A stretch of DNA of 64,000 nucleotides from Arcobacter cloacae (GCF_013201935.1 NZ_CP053833.1:1054001-1118000); one strand, 5' to 3'. Shown: positions 17,509 through 26,434, numbered from the stretch's first letter. Notes: generated by a model not told the origin, from the sequence alone. Made by a program: numbers and translations.

Positions 17509-18875
17509 TGGATTTTTTTAACTTCAAACCAAATTTCACTAAAAGTTTTGATTGCATTTTCTATTTCAAACTCTTCGAAACCACCAAATCCTAAAGCTAT
17601 TACTTTTTCAAGATTGAAAAACTCTTTAAAGTAGATTTTTACATCTTTTTGTTGGGCTGTTTTTTCAAGCTTTTCTAAATTAATATTTACAAGTGGTTTT
17701 ATCAAAAAGTTTAATCCACTTCCTTCTCTTAAGATTTTTATTTCGTTTTTTAAATAGATTTTTAAACACTCTTTCATTAAATTATGTTTTTTTCTATTTG
17801 AATTTCTGATTTTTCTAAGATGTTTTTCCCAATAACCTTCTTTTAAAAAAAGTGTCAATGTTTTTTGAATATCTATTGGAACTTGTGAAAATACAAAATC
17901 AAAAATATCATGATAAATATCCAATAAACAGTTTGGCAAAACAATATAAGATACTCTTAACGCAGGAGAAAGAGCTTTTGAAAAAGTACCTAAATATATA
18001 ACTCTATCACTATTTTCTAAACTTTGCATAGAAGGAATAGGGCGATTATAATAGCTTAATTCACTATCATAATCATCTTCAATGATAAATCCATCATTTT
18101 TTTTTGCCCAGTTTATAAGTTTTATTCTGTTTGCAATAGGCATTGTTATTCCAGTTGGAAATTGATGTGAAGGAGTTGTGTATAAAATCTTTGAATCATT
18201 TTTTTCTAAAAAATTTAAATCTAAACCATCTTTATTCACAAGAATGTCATTTATTTCAAAAGAAGATAACTCAAATATTTTTCTAGCGACTCTATATCCA
18301 GGAGATTCAATAGCAACTTTATTTGAAATTTTTTTTAAAATATTTGCTAGAAGAAGCATAGAATTAGAAAATCCATTTGTGATGATAATTTGTTCTGTAT
18401 TACATATAACTGCTCTTGAGTTTAGAAGATATTTTTTTATCTCTTTTCTTAGCTCATAATCACCTTGAAAATTCGAATAAACTCCATAATGAACATCTTC
18501 TTTTACAACTTTATTATAAAGTTTTAACCACGTTTTCTTTGGAAAAGAGTTTTTATCAAGACTTGCAGGGAAAAAGTTTATTTTATAATTTTTCTCTTCT
18601 TTTATTTCTTCTTTTTTATTTTCAATTTGAGAGTTGAATTTCTGGTAAATCTCTTCACAAACATAATAGCCACTCTTTTCAAAACTTTGTATATATCCTT
18701 CACAACAAAGTTGATTATACGAAGTTTGAACAGTTGTTTTACTAAGCTTATAGTCATTTGCTATTTTTCTTATTGAAGGAAGTTTTACTCCAGCTTTTAG
18801 CTCATTTTTTATTTCATTTTTCATTTGTTCATAAAGTTGAATATAAAGAGGTGAATTGTTATCAAATTTATACAT
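17505..18875 (-). CDS. MocR/PdxR-type GntR regulator with aminotransferase domain
   Basis: From the ATG at 18875 (AGGA five bases upstream) the protein is ~456 residues. A longer frame to 18923 adds 16 residues with no support. Residues ~1-70 form a GntR winged helix (PLYIQLYEQMKNEIK, LPSIRKIANDYKLSKTTVQTSYNQL). The rest is a fold-I PLP aminotransferase domain with VIYLGTFSKALSPALRVSY, where the SK lysine binds PLP. Members such as PdxR sense PLP and control vitamin B6 genes. The divergent neighbours are two PNPOx-fold proteins, so local regulation of those is likely. Confidence 0.9.
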   Translation of the reverse strand: MYKFDNNSPLYIQLYEQMKNEIKNELKAGVKLPSIRKIANDYKLSKTTVQTSYNQLCCEGYIQSFEKSGYYVCEEIYQKFNSQIENKKEEIKEEKNYKINFFPASLDKNSFPKKTWLKLYNKVVKEDVHYGVYSNFQGDYELRKEIKKYLLNSRAVICNTEQIIITNGFSNSMLLLANILKKISNKVAIESPGYRVARKIFELSSFEINDILVNKDGLDLNFLEKNDSKILYTTPSHQFPTGITMPIANRIKLINWAKKNDGFIIEDDYDSELSYYNRPIPSMQSLENSDRVIYLGTFSKALSPALRVSYIVLPNCLLDIYHDIFDFVFSQVPIDIQKTLTLFLKEGYWEKHLRKIRNSNRKKHNLMKECLKIYLKNEIKILREGSGLNFLIKPLVNINLEKLEKTAQQKDVKIYFKEFFNLEKVIALGFGGFEEFEIENAIKTFSEIWFEVKKIQ

Positions 18876-18964
18876 AACTGTCCTTATTAAAAAACTAAAA
18901 AGTGTATCTTTTATTAGGTACAAAATATTGATATTATACGAACAATTACTTAAAAAGGAAAAAA
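18876..18964. promoter_or_regulatory. Divergent control region of the MocR gene and flavoprotein pair
   Basis: This 89-base region must contain both promoters. Visible elements are an imperfect dyad TGTATC...GGTACA around 18903-18922 and an ATTATA at 18933-18938 that reads TATAAT on the minus strand. An AAAAAGGAAAAA ribosome site lies before the ATG at 18965. MocR proteins usually bind repeats in such divergent regions, but I cannot assign the repeat firmly. Confidence 0.45.
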
Positions 18965-19330
18965 ATGAATGAAAAAATAGAAAATATTTTGAATTATGAA
19001 GGAGTTTTTAGTGTAGTTGCTAAAGGAGAAAATTTTCCTCATATTGTAAATACATGGAATTCTTTTGTTAGTTTTAAAGATAATAATCTTTTTATTCCAG
19101 TTGGAGGAATGAAAATAATGGAAGATATACTAAAAAATGAAAACAGAGTAATTGTTGTTATTGGGACAAAAGAGCTTGAAGGTTTACATGGAATGGGTAT
19201 TGGAGTTAAAATAATAGGAAAGGCAGAAATATTTCAAGATATAGAAGAATATGAAGCAATGAAAACTAAATTTGAGTGGGTAAGAGCAGTTATGAAAATA
19301 GAAATAATTGAAGTTTATCAAACAACTTAA
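18965..19330 (+). CDS. Pyridoxamine 5'-phosphate oxidase-like split-barrel protein
   Basis: This 121-residue protein contains the compact FMN-binding split-barrel pattern: IVNTWNSFVSFKDNNLFIPVGG, MEDILKNENRVIVVIGTKEL and GVKIIGKAEIFQDIEEYEAM. Small members of this family bind FMN and often reduce or sequester unknown substrates. It lies 11 bases upstream of a second split-barrel gene and is divergent from a PLP-dependent regulator, suggesting a shared flavin or B6-related role. The substrate is unknown. Confidence 0.78.
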   Translation: MNEKIENILNYEGVFSVVAKGENFPHIVNTWNSFVSFKDNNLFIPVGGMKIMEDILKNENRVIVVIGTKELEGLHGMGIGVKIIGKAEIFQDIEEYEAMKTKFEWVRAVMKIEIIEVYQTT

Positions 19331-19341
19331 AAGGGAAAAAG

Positions 19342-19941
19342 ATGAGAAGAGAAGAGTTTGATGTAAAAGATGAAAATAGTATAAATGAGATATTAAAAGT
19401 TTGTGAATATGGCACTTTAAGTTTAATAAGTCAGGGGAAACCATATTGTGTTGCTTTGAATTTTGTATTTTTTGAAAATTCTATTTTTTTTCATGGTGCA
19501 AAAGAAGGAAGAAAAATAGAAGCTATAAATTCAAATCCAAACGCAGCTTTTTTAGTAGTAAAACCATACTCTTTTATACCTTCATATTTTAGTGATACGA
19601 TGGCTGCTTGTCCAGCAACACAATTTTTTGCTTCAGTTTTATTTGAAGGAAAGTTGGAATTTATAAATGATGGAAATAAAAAGGCTGATGTTTTAAATGC
19701 TTTGATGAAAAAGTTTCAAAAAGAAGATAGTTTTGAATTAATTGCATATAATAAAGCGATGTACACAAAAATGCTTGATAAAACTGCAATTATTGAGTTA
19801 AAAATTAAAACTCAAAGTTGTAAGATAAAAGTAGGGCAAAACTTAAATGAAGAGAGAAAAACTAAAGTTATGGATAGGCTAAAAAATAGAAATTTAAAAA
19901 TAGATGATGAAACTATAAAACAGATGAAATTGTTTAGTTAA
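19342..19941 (+). CDS. NimA-like pyridoxamine 5'-phosphate oxidase family protein
   Basis: The 199-residue split-barrel flavoprotein resembles the NimA/nitroreductase-like group. Its N terminus reads MRREEFDVKDENSINEIL, followed by YGTLSLISQGKPYCVALNF, IFFHGAKEGRKIEAI and FASVLFEGKLEFI. The helical C-terminal extension (~150-199) is rich in Lys/Asp. NimA proteins reduce nitroimidazoles; whether this one does is not shown by sequence. Its end overlaps a terminator hairpin shared with the efflux operon. Confidence 0.8.
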   Translation: MRREEFDVKDENSINEILKVCEYGTLSLISQGKPYCVALNFVFFENSIFFHGAKEGRKIEAINSNPNAAFLVVKPYSFIPSYFSDTMAACPATQFFASVLFEGKLEFINDGNKKADVLNALMKKFQKEDSFELIAYNKAMYTKMLDKTAIIELKIKTQSCKIKVGQNLNEERKTKVMDRLKNRNLKIDDETIKQMKLFS

Positions 19942-19967
19942 AAAAGATTATAAAATCTTTTTTAACT
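19936..19967. terminator. Bidirectional terminator-like hairpin
   Basis: Perfect 14-base arms AGTTAAAAAAGATT and AATCTTTTTTAACT with an ATAA loop overlap the stop codons of the convergent nimA-like and RND C-half genes. The A6/T6 tracts inside the arms supply U-rich RNA in both directions. Confidence 0.65.
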
Positions 19968-21603
19968 GATTTTTTATAATAACCGGCACAAAAAACATAG
20001 AAACTACATAAGAGATTAAAGTTCCTCCAATAAGTGCAACTCCAAGTCCTCCAAATACAGCATCATTTGCTATTAAAGCACTTGCAAATACCATTGTTAA
20101 AACTGTTAAAATAATAGGTTTAGACCTTGTTGCTGTGGCTTTTGCTATTGCTTCATTTATACTTAGATTTTTTTCAACTACAAGTTGTTTTGAAAAATCT
20201 ATAATCAAAGTAGAGTTTCTTGAGTTTATTCCAATAAGTCCGATAAATCCAATAAGTGAAGTGGCTGTTAAATAAAAAGTATCAGCTGTGAATAAATCCA
20301 TTATTATATGTGCAAAGATAACTCCAATAATAGAGATAAAACTAGATAATACGATTCCTCCTGAAATCGCAAAACTTTTATAATACATAACCATCAAAAA
20401 GAAGATTAATACAAGTGCGATTATAAATGCGCCACCTAAATCAATAAATGTATCAATAGTTACTTTTAATTCTCCATCAAATACCAAATCAAATCTTTCG
20501 TTTGTTTTTTTATCAATAAATGCAAGATTTAAAAGATTTGTTTTTATAACTTCATAATCATTTGATAAAGAATTTAACATCTCATTTCTTGAATCAAGTA
20601 GTGGATATATTTGGCTATCTTTGTTTGTTTCTGCGATTACATTTATCATAGGATTTAGATTTTTTGAGGTAATTGTTGGCTCTTTTATAATCTCTTTTAT
20701 AAAAACTAATTCAGAAATATTTATCATATTACCTTTATTATTCATGATTTTTAAAGTCTGAAGTTTTGTTTGTAATGATTGTTTTGAACTATCTTTTAGA
20801 TTTCTTGAATCATTTAATCTTAAAAAAATTGGTATTTGACTTTGAACGTTTTTATTATTTACAATAGAAATATTCATACCTTCAAAAGCCAAATAAAGAG
20901 TATTTTTAAGTTGTTCTAAATCAACATTACTAATTAAAGTTTTATTGTTATCAATTTCTAATTCATACATCATAAAATCATCATCAGCTAATATATCAAT
21001 ATCAACTAAAGTTGCTTGATTTTTTAATATTTGAGCTATTTTTAATGCAAAATCTCTTCTCGTTTCAAAACTATTTCCACCATAAATTTCAGTAACAATA
21101 GAAGCAAGTACAGGTGGACCTGCTGGAAGTTCTATAAATTTAATATTCGCATCATATAAAGTACAATTTTTTTGAACTTCTTCTCTTATATTACTAACTA
21201 AATTATAAGAGGTTATATCCCTATCTTTTGCTTTTTTTATATTTACCATAAGTTCAGCTTGTGACTCTTTATCTTTTAATGCACTTTGTTTAACTAAAGC
21301 TGCAAAATCAAGAGGTTGTCCTTCGCCTATAAAAGCTGAAATATTAATGATGTTTTTTTCTTTTTGAAGATTTTTAACAATACATTGAATTACTTCTTTT
21401 GTTTGATTAACACTTGAACCATCTTTTAAATCCACATAAATTGAAAAAGTATCAGAATCTTTACTTGGAAGCATTTTTGCTTTTGTAATTTGTGTTGGAA
21501 AGGTTAAAACGCTTAAAATAAACAAAACAAGAGTAATCAAATAGACTAAAAAAGATTTTGTTTTGCTTTCTAAAATACTATATATAAATTTTTCTAATTT
21601 CAT
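19948..21603 (-). CDS. RND efflux permease, C-terminal half (separated by an in-frame TAG)
   Basis: This 551-residue piece corresponds to the second repeat of an RND pump. It has a membrane helix at ~17-36, a periplasmic porter segment with LPSKDSDTFSIYVDLKDGSS and LPAGPPVLASIVTEIYGG, then a membrane bundle with GFIGLIGINSRNSTLIIDF (R at the proton-relay Lys position) and RSKPIILTVLTMVFA. It begins at ATG 21603, nine bases after the stop of the N-half gene and in the same frame. AGGATAG upstream could serve as a ribosome site. The halves may be made separately or the gene may be a recent nonsense mutant. Confidence 0.88.
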   Translation of the reverse strand: MKLEKFIYSILESKTKSFLVYLITLVLFILSVLTFPTQITKAKMLPSKDSDTFSIYVDLKDGSSVNQTKEVIQCIVKNLQKEKNIINISAFIGEGQPLDFAALVKQSALKDKESQAELMVNIKKAKDRDITSYNLVSNIREEVQKNCTLYDANIKFIELPAGPPVLASIVTEIYGGNSFETRRDFALKIAQILKNQATLVDIDILADDDFMMYELEIDNNKTLISNVDLEQLKNTLYLAFEGMNISIVNNKNVQSQIPIFLRLNDSRNLKDSSKQSLQTKLQTLKIMNNKGNMINISELVFIKEIIKEPTITSKNLNPMINVIAETNKDSQIYPLLDSRNEMLNSLSNDYEVIKTNLLNLAFIDKKTNERFDLVFDGELKVTIDTFIDLGGAFIIALVLIFFLMVMYYKSFAISGGIVLSSFISIIGVIFAHIIMDLFTADTFYLTATSLIGFIGLIGINSRNSTLIIDFSKQLVVEKNLSINEAIAKATATRSKPIILTVLTMVFASALIANDAVFGGLGVALIGGTLISYVVSMFFVPVIIKNQLKKIL

Positions 21604-21612
21604 TAAACTATC

Positions 21613-23172
21613 CTACAAAATTTTTTTTACTAAATAAGGTGTAAATGCATAAGCTATAAATAATGACATAGCTAATGAAATAGGCACAAAAACAGGTAAT
21701 GGATACATAAATTGACCCATCATTCCACCAACAAAAAACATAGGAATAAATGTCATAATAATTGCAATAGTTGCTATATTTGTAGCATTTCCTATTTCAT
21801 TCGTTGCATTTATTGAAAGGATATTTATGTCTATATTAGGAGATTCTGTTTTGTGTCTATGAATATTTTCAATAACAATAATAGCTGCATCAACTAGCAT
21901 TCCTAAAGATACTATTAGGGCAAAAAGAGTAATTCTATTTATAGTCTCTCCCAAAATAAAACCTATAAATAAAGTTAAAGATAAAATCATAGGAACCATT
22001 AAAGAAACAATCATAGCCTCTTTTCGTCCTAGTGTAAAAATAAGTAAAATAGCAATTATTACAATTGAAATTAAAAGATCTTTCACAAGTGAATTAACAG
22101 CATTATTTGCTGTGTAACCATCATCTCTAGTTATAACATATTTTATATTTTTTGCTAATAACTCATCTTTTATTGATTCCATATATGCAAAAATCTCTTT
22201 ATTAATAGTTACAGAATTAGAACCTTTTAATTTAGAAGCAGTTAGAGTTAATTGATTTATCTCTTCAAAATCTTCAATTACGTTTCTCTCATAAATTAAA
22301 GCATCTTTTTTATTCTGAATATCAAAAGATTTTTCAACTGTTGCAATATCTTTTAGATAAATTGGTGTTTGAAAATTATAAGAAATGATTAGATTTTTTA
22401 AATCATTTTCATTTTCAATTGCTTGTTTTATACCAAATACTACAATATTAGAATCGTTTGTATTTGTTGTAATATTTGGAGTTTTATAAGATAGTGCTTG
22501 AATTTGTTGCATAACTTGACCTAAAGATAAGTTATAGCTTGAAAGTTTGTTTGCATCAACTAAAACATTAAATTGGTCTTTTTTTTCACCTTTTAAATCA
22601 ACTAAAGCTACATTTTTTATTTTATTTATCTCTTTTGTGATTTTACTTACTGTATTGTATAACTCAGTTTGTGAAACTAAATCTTTCCCTTTTTCTTTTT
22701 GGCTATAAAATGCAATTGTTGCAATTGGTATATCTGTATCTATATCCATAGTTTTGATTATTGGTTGCATTGCATTTTGTGGCATTAAATCCATATTTCT
22801 CATAACTTGGTCATATAGTTTTAGATTTGATTTCTCTTTATCTTCCCCTATATAGTATTGAACTTGAACAATTCCAACAGAATCTTTTGCATAAGAGTAA
22901 ATGTGCTCAACTCCTTTTATCTCTTTTATTTTCTTTTCAAGAGGTTCTATTATTACTTTTTGAATTTCACTAGGAAGTGCACCAGGAAGCGCAACAATTA
23001 CTACTCCACCACTTACTTTTATTTGAGGATTTTCTTCTCTTGGCATAAAAACTAAAGAGATATAACCTAAAGCTAAAATAAAAAAACCAAAAATAAAAGT
23101 CAAAGGATGATTTATAAAAGCTAAAGACAATCTTCCAGCAATATTTAGATTTTTATCAATATTTCCATTCAT
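21613..23172 (-). CDS. RND efflux permease, N-terminal half (ends at TAG in frame with the C half)
   Basis: This 519-residue piece contains the first RND repeat: TM1 at ~22-42, the porter domain with ALPGALPSEIQKVIIEPLEKK, and a membrane bundle with LIVSLGMLVDAAIIVIENIHRHK. One of the two AcrB-type relay aspartates is Ala here, as in CusA-like pumps. It ends in a membrane segment followed by YAFTPYLVKKIL and then TAG at 21615-21613. Three further sense codons lead straight into the ATG of the C half. With the stop read through, the protein would be ~1074 residues, the normal RND length. Confidence 0.88.
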   Translation of the reverse strand: MNGNIDKNLNIAGRLSLAFINHPLTFIFGFFILALGYISLVFMPREENPQIKVSGGVVIVALPGALPSEIQKVIIEPLEKKIKEIKGVEHIYSYAKDSVGIVQVQYYIGEDKEKSNLKLYDQVMRNMDLMPQNAMQPIIKTMDIDTDIPIATIAFYSQKEKGKDLVSQTELYNTVSKITKEINKIKNVALVDLKGEKKDQFNVLVDANKLSSYNLSLGQVMQQIQALSYKTPNITTNTNDSNIVVFGIKQAIENENDLKNLIISYNFQTPIYLKDIATVEKSFDIQNKKDALIYERNVIEDFEEINQLTLTASKLKGSNSVTINKEIFAYMESIKDELLAKNIKYVITRDDGYTANNAVNSLVKDLLISIVIIAILLIFTLGRKEAMIVSLMVPMILSLTLFIGFILGETINRITLFALIVSLGMLVDAAIIVIENIHRHKTESPNIDINILSINATNEIGNATNIATIAIIMTFIPMFFVGGMMGQFMYPLPVFVPISLAMSLFIAYAFTPYLVKKIL

Positions 23173-23181
23173 TTAAATTTC

Positions 23182-23937
23182 CTATTTCTTCAAATCTATT
23201 AAAACTTTTGAGTACATTCCTGGATAAACATTAAAATCTTTTTTATCAAAACTTATTTTAATCACAAAAGAGTGTGTCATTCCATTTGTATTTGGAATGA
23301 TTGAACTAATTTTACCTTTATCTTTGAAGTTTATAGAGCTTATTTCAATATCAACTTCTTGACCTATTTTTATATCATTTAAATTTGCTTCTGAGATATC
23401 TGATTTGATTAATAAACTTGATAAATCAGTTAGAATAAAAGCAGGCATAGCAGGCATAGATAATTCTCCTGCTTTTACTGATTTTTTAATTATTAAACCA
23501 TCATTTGGAGCTTTTATTTTTAGATAATCATATTGAGTTTTTATCTCATCTAGTTTTGCTTTAGTAATATTTATCATATTTTTTGTGTTTGTTAAATTTA
23601 GTTCCATTTGTTCAACTTCATAAAGTGAAACTAAATCTTGGGCTAATAAATTTTTGTATCTTTTAAGATTTAACTCTATGTTATTTGCTTGATTTTGCAA
23701 AATTTGAAGATTTAGTTCTATCTCTTTTTTATTTGAATCAATATTTGAAGAGTCAATCTCGTATAAAATATCACCTTTTTTTACATTTGAGCCTTCATTT
23801 ACATAAACCTCTTTTATATATCCCATATTTCTACTTGTGATAATTTTTTCATTATCAGAAATAACTGTCCCTGAAAGTTCTATTTGATTTGCAAATAGAT
23901 TTATTGATAAAATTGTTGGTAATAATAGTTTTAACAT
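23182..23937 (-). CDS. Periplasmic adaptor (membrane fusion protein) of the RND pump, short form
   Basis: The 251-residue protein has a signal peptide (ending near LFANQ, ~17), a lipoyl half-motif SRNMGYIKEVYVNEGSNVKKGDILYEID, a coiled-coil hairpin (~55-135) and the second lipoyl half DYLKIKAPNDGLIIKKSVKAGE, followed by a beta-barrel domain ending at 251. Typical adaptors are ~350-400 residues, so the membrane-proximal domain appears minimal or absent. It lies nine bases upstream of the pump gene and one base overlaps the TolC-like gene. Confidence 0.9.
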   Translation of the reverse strand: MLKLLLPTILSINLFANQIELSGTVISDNEKIITSRNMGYIKEVYVNEGSNVKKGDILYEIDSSNIDSNKKEIELNLQILQNQANNIELNLKRYKNLLAQDLVSLYEVEQMELNLTNTKNMINITKAKLDEIKTQYDYLKIKAPNDGLIIKKSVKAGELSMPAMPAFILTDLSSLLIKSDISEANLNDIKIGQEVDIEISSINFKDKGKISSIIPNTNGMTHSFVIKISFDKKDFNVYPGMYSKVLIDLKK

Positions 23938-25286
23938 TAGTTTTTTTCCTCTTTGATATTTTTCCCTAAAATGAGATTTAAATTTGCTAAAGCAAGAGAT
24001 TTTTCATATCTTGCTAAAATAAGCATAGATTCGTTTTTTCTATAGTTTGCTTCTTGAGAAAGTAGTGTGGTCATTGAAATTAATCTATTTTTATATTGTA
24101 ATTTTGCTTGGTCTAAAACACTATTTGCTAAATTCTTTGCTTCTATTTTTTCTTCTAAAATTGCCTCTTTAGCTTCTAATTCTAAAATAGCTTTTTTAAG
24201 TTCAAGTTTTATTGCATCTTTTAATTTTTCTTGATTTAAGTTAGCTTTAGCATACTCTATTTTACTTTTTTGTTTTTCAATATCTCTTGTATCATCAAAT
24301 AAAGTAAGAGAAATTCCAATCAAAGCCATATAATAATCTTTATTCTTATCCAAAGTTAATCTATCATCATTAAATCCATACTCCAAATGTGAATAAATAG
24401 TAGGAAAATATGCACTTTTTGCTATTTCTATATTTTTTTTAGTGGCATTAACTTGAATATCTTGCATTTTTATTTCATCTCTATTTTCCAAAGCAATTTT
24501 ATAGAGTTCATCTTTATTTGGAAAATCAAAATAGATATTTTCAAGTTCTTGAACATCACTTATTTCATCGTTTGAGCTTAAAAATTTAAGATAAGCTAGG
24601 GCTAACTGAAAATTGTTTTTTGCTTCAATTAGTGATGAATTTATATTAAGAGCATAAACTTTTGCTTCATTTACATCAATTTTTGTTACAAATCCCTCTT
24701 TATGAAAAGCATTTGCACTCTCAACTATTTTTAAAACAGCTTCTTTTGCTTTTTCTAAAGCAGTTACAAAATCTTTGGCAACAACAGCACTATTGTAAGC
24801 TTTTAAAACTTCTAATTCTAAACTTTTTTTATCAAGATTATATTTTAGTTCATTTGCTTTTTCTTGAAGCTTTAGAATATCTTTTTGATTAGAGAGTTTA
24901 AATCCTGTAAATAAAGGAATATCATAGGTTATTTTTGTGTTAAAGTTGTTTCTATCATCAGGATAGTTTAGATTTTTTGGTTCTGTAAAATCAGGTGCAG
25001 GCATTTCATTAAATCCAAAATCCCTAAAACTAGCCTCTCTTGAAGAGAGTTTAGAATTAAAAACATATCCTGCGTGATTTGTTCTATTAAACTCTTCAGT
25101 TATGGCTAATTTTCCATAATTTATAGAGTCAATCATTTTTGTATCAAGTTTTGCTGAGTCGATATTTAGCTTTTGTTGTTGTAAATCTTTACTGTTATTT
25201 AAAGTTTGTGTTAAAATATCATCAAAATTTACACTTTGAGCATAACTTAGGGTTGTAAGTAATAAAGATAAATAAATCTTATTCAT
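23937..25286 (-). CDS. TolC family outer membrane efflux protein
   Basis: From ATG 25286 (AGGA nine bases upstream) the protein is 449 residues with a clean signal peptide MNKIYLSLLLTTLSYAQS. A longer frame to 25331 adds a non-signal leader and is rejected. Two repeats of the TolC family are visible, with KAYNSAVVAKDFVTALEKAKEAV in two parts and a C-terminal LTLFDDTRDIEKQK plus coiled-coil stretches. It forms the outer-membrane duct for the adaptor and RND pump encoded downstream. Confidence 0.92.
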   Translation of the reverse strand: MNKIYLSLLLTTLSYAQSVNFDDILTQTLNNSKDLQQQKLNIDSAKLDTKMIDSINYGKLAITEEFNRTNHAGYVFNSKLSSREASFRDFGFNEMPAPDFTEPKNLNYPDDRNNFNTKITYDIPLFTGFKLSNQKDILKLQEKANELKYNLDKKSLELEVLKAYNSAVVAKDFVTALEKAKEAVLKIVESANAFHKEGFVTKIDVNEAKVYALNINSSLIEAKNNFQLALAYLKFLSSNDEISDVQELENIYFDFPNKDELYKIALENRDEIKMQDIQVNATKKNIEIAKSAYFPTIYSHLEYGFNDDRLTLDKNKDYYMALIGISLTLFDDTRDIEKQKSKIEYAKANLNQEKLKDAIKLELKKAILELEAKEAILEEKIEAKNLANSVLDQAKLQYKNRLISMTTLLSQEANYRKNESMLILARYEKSLALANLNLILGKNIKEEKN

Positions 25287-25354
25287 AAAGTAAGTTCCTA
25301 TTATAGCTATAAAATGGTGATTATTATACACTAAAAAAAGGTTAAATTTTATTA

Positions 25355-25416
25355 ATAATTATAAATAAAAATTATAATATAACTTGCTATTTATATAATT
25401 ATAAATAAAAGTTATA
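25355..25416. repeat. Two 22-bp direct repeats at 40-bp spacing, candidate operator
   Basis: Copies at 25355-25376 and 25395-25416 agree at 21 of 22 bases (A to G at position 17). Each copy contains a TTATAA block, with a second TTATAA (first copy) or TTATAT (second copy) seven bases further on. The 40-base period puts both copies on the same helical face. They lie ~70-130 bases upstream of the TolC-gene start, as expected for a regulator of the efflux operon. No regulator gene is adjacent. Confidence 0.45.
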
Positions 25417-25510
25417 TTATAAAAGATAATAGTATTAATTTTTTTTATGTTTCATATAAGAAAAACGTTACTTTATAGAATTTTTAAAGATAACTTTATA
25501 ACTTTTCATC

Positions 25511-25516
25511 TATAAT
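25511..25516 (+). promoter_or_regulatory. Probable -10 element (TATAAT) for the rhodanese gene
   Basis: A consensus TATAAT lies 36 bases upstream of the ATG at 25553. There is no good -35 match, which is usual for housekeeping promoters in Campylobacterota, where AT-rich periodicity replaces the -35 box. Confidence 0.5.
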
Positions 25517-25552
25517 GCAAACTCTGTTTAAAGTTAGTTAAAAAGGCTCTTT

Positions 25553-26425
25553 ATGGGAAAAATCTTTAAAATAATTGTTCTACTTTTCAGCTTTAGTTTA
25601 TACTTGTATTCTAATCCACAAAAAGAACAAATACCAGCAATTACTCCTTTATCTTGGTTAAAACAAAATTATGACAATTCAAATATTGTAATTATTGATT
25701 TAAGACCTTATGAAGAGTATAAAAAAGGGCATTTAAAAAATGCAATCAATATTCCAGGATTACAATCTTTATTTGATGATAAGTTTTTTATGCCAAAACT
25801 TGATATTTTAAAAGAACTATTTAGTAATGCTGGAATTGATTCGAATAAATTGGTTGTTGCTTATGATAATGGTGATTTTATTTGGGCTGCAAGATTATAT
25901 TGGATATTACAAACATTAGGACATTCAAATGTTGGTATTTTAGAAGTTGCATATGGAAAAGAGTTAATAGATAGTTTTGAAATCTCTACAGATGATTATG
26001 TTGCACAAAAAAGTGAATTTGTTCCTAGAATTGATAACTCTAAAATTGAGACTAAACTAAGTACTTTAATATCTATTGGAGATAAAACAATAATAGATGG
26101 ACGACAAGAAGAACATTATGTTGGACAAAAGTCAATAGCAAAAAGGTTTGGACATATTCCAACTGCTCAAAATTATGCTTGTACGAGAAATTTTCAGGTA
26201 AATACAACTGGAAATAAAATGAGAGAATTATCAGATTTAGAAGAATTATATAAAGATATCCCAAAAGATAAAGAGATTATTTTATATTGTGATGGTGGTG
26301 CTGATGCTGCATTGAATTATGTTGTTTTACAAAAGTTAGGATATAAAGTTTCTGTTTATGATGGCTCTTGGGCAGAGTGGGGAAATGATGAAGCTGTTCC
26401 TATAGAGAATCCATCAAAAGAGTAA
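25553..26425 (+). CDS. Periplasmic thiosulfate sulfurtransferase (tandem rhodanese)
   Basis: The 290-residue protein has a signal peptide (1-~20) and two rhodanese domains. The first (~30-145) has IDLRPYEEYKKGHLKNAINIPG but Asp in place of the catalytic Cys (VAYDNGD). The second (~165-285) keeps the active-site loop LYCDGGADAA and YDGSWAEWGND. This inactive-plus-active layout is that of TST-type enzymes that move sulfane sulfur from thiosulfate to cyanide or thiols. Export suggests periplasmic sulfur chemistry, in line with the thiosulfate-type transporter at 43393. Confidence 0.9.
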   Translation: MGKIFKIIVLLFSFSLYLYSNPQKEQIPAITPLSWLKQNYDNSNIVIIDLRPYEEYKKGHLKNAINIPGLQSLFDDKFFMPKLDILKELFSNAGIDSNKLVVAYDNGDFIWAARLYWILQTLGHSNVGILEVAYGKELIDSFEISTDDYVAQKSEFVPRIDNSKIETKLSTLISIGDKTIIDGRQEEHYVGQKSIAKRFGHIPTAQNYACTRNFQVNTTGNKMRELSDLEELYKDIPKDKEIILYCDGGADAALNYVVLQKLGYKVSVYDGSWAEWGNDEAVPIENPSKE

Positions 26426-26434
26426 AATTATAAA

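Larger units (their letters stand above)
25287..25552. other. Divergent intergenic region, efflux operon / rhodanese gene
   Basis: This ~265-base, extremely AT-rich gap is the largest in the window. It holds two near-identical 22-base direct repeats (25355-25376 and 25395-25416), a TATAAT at 25511-25516 that fits the promoter of the gene at 25553, and an AAAAAGG ribosome site. No ORF of interest or structured RNA is seen. Confidence 0.6.

Noticed and set aside
18876-18923. N-terminal extension of the MocR regulator to 18923
   Set aside because: The extra 16 residues are hydrophobic with no family match; ATG 18875 has AGGA at proper spacing and gives the standard winged-helix start.
25287-25331. 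N-terminal extension of the TolC-like protein
   Set aside because: It would bury the signal peptide that begins exactly at the ATG 25286.
25332-25470. CRISPR-like or satellite repeat
   Set aside because: Only two copies of a low-complexity AT motif are present, with no spacers of regular length and no cas genes.
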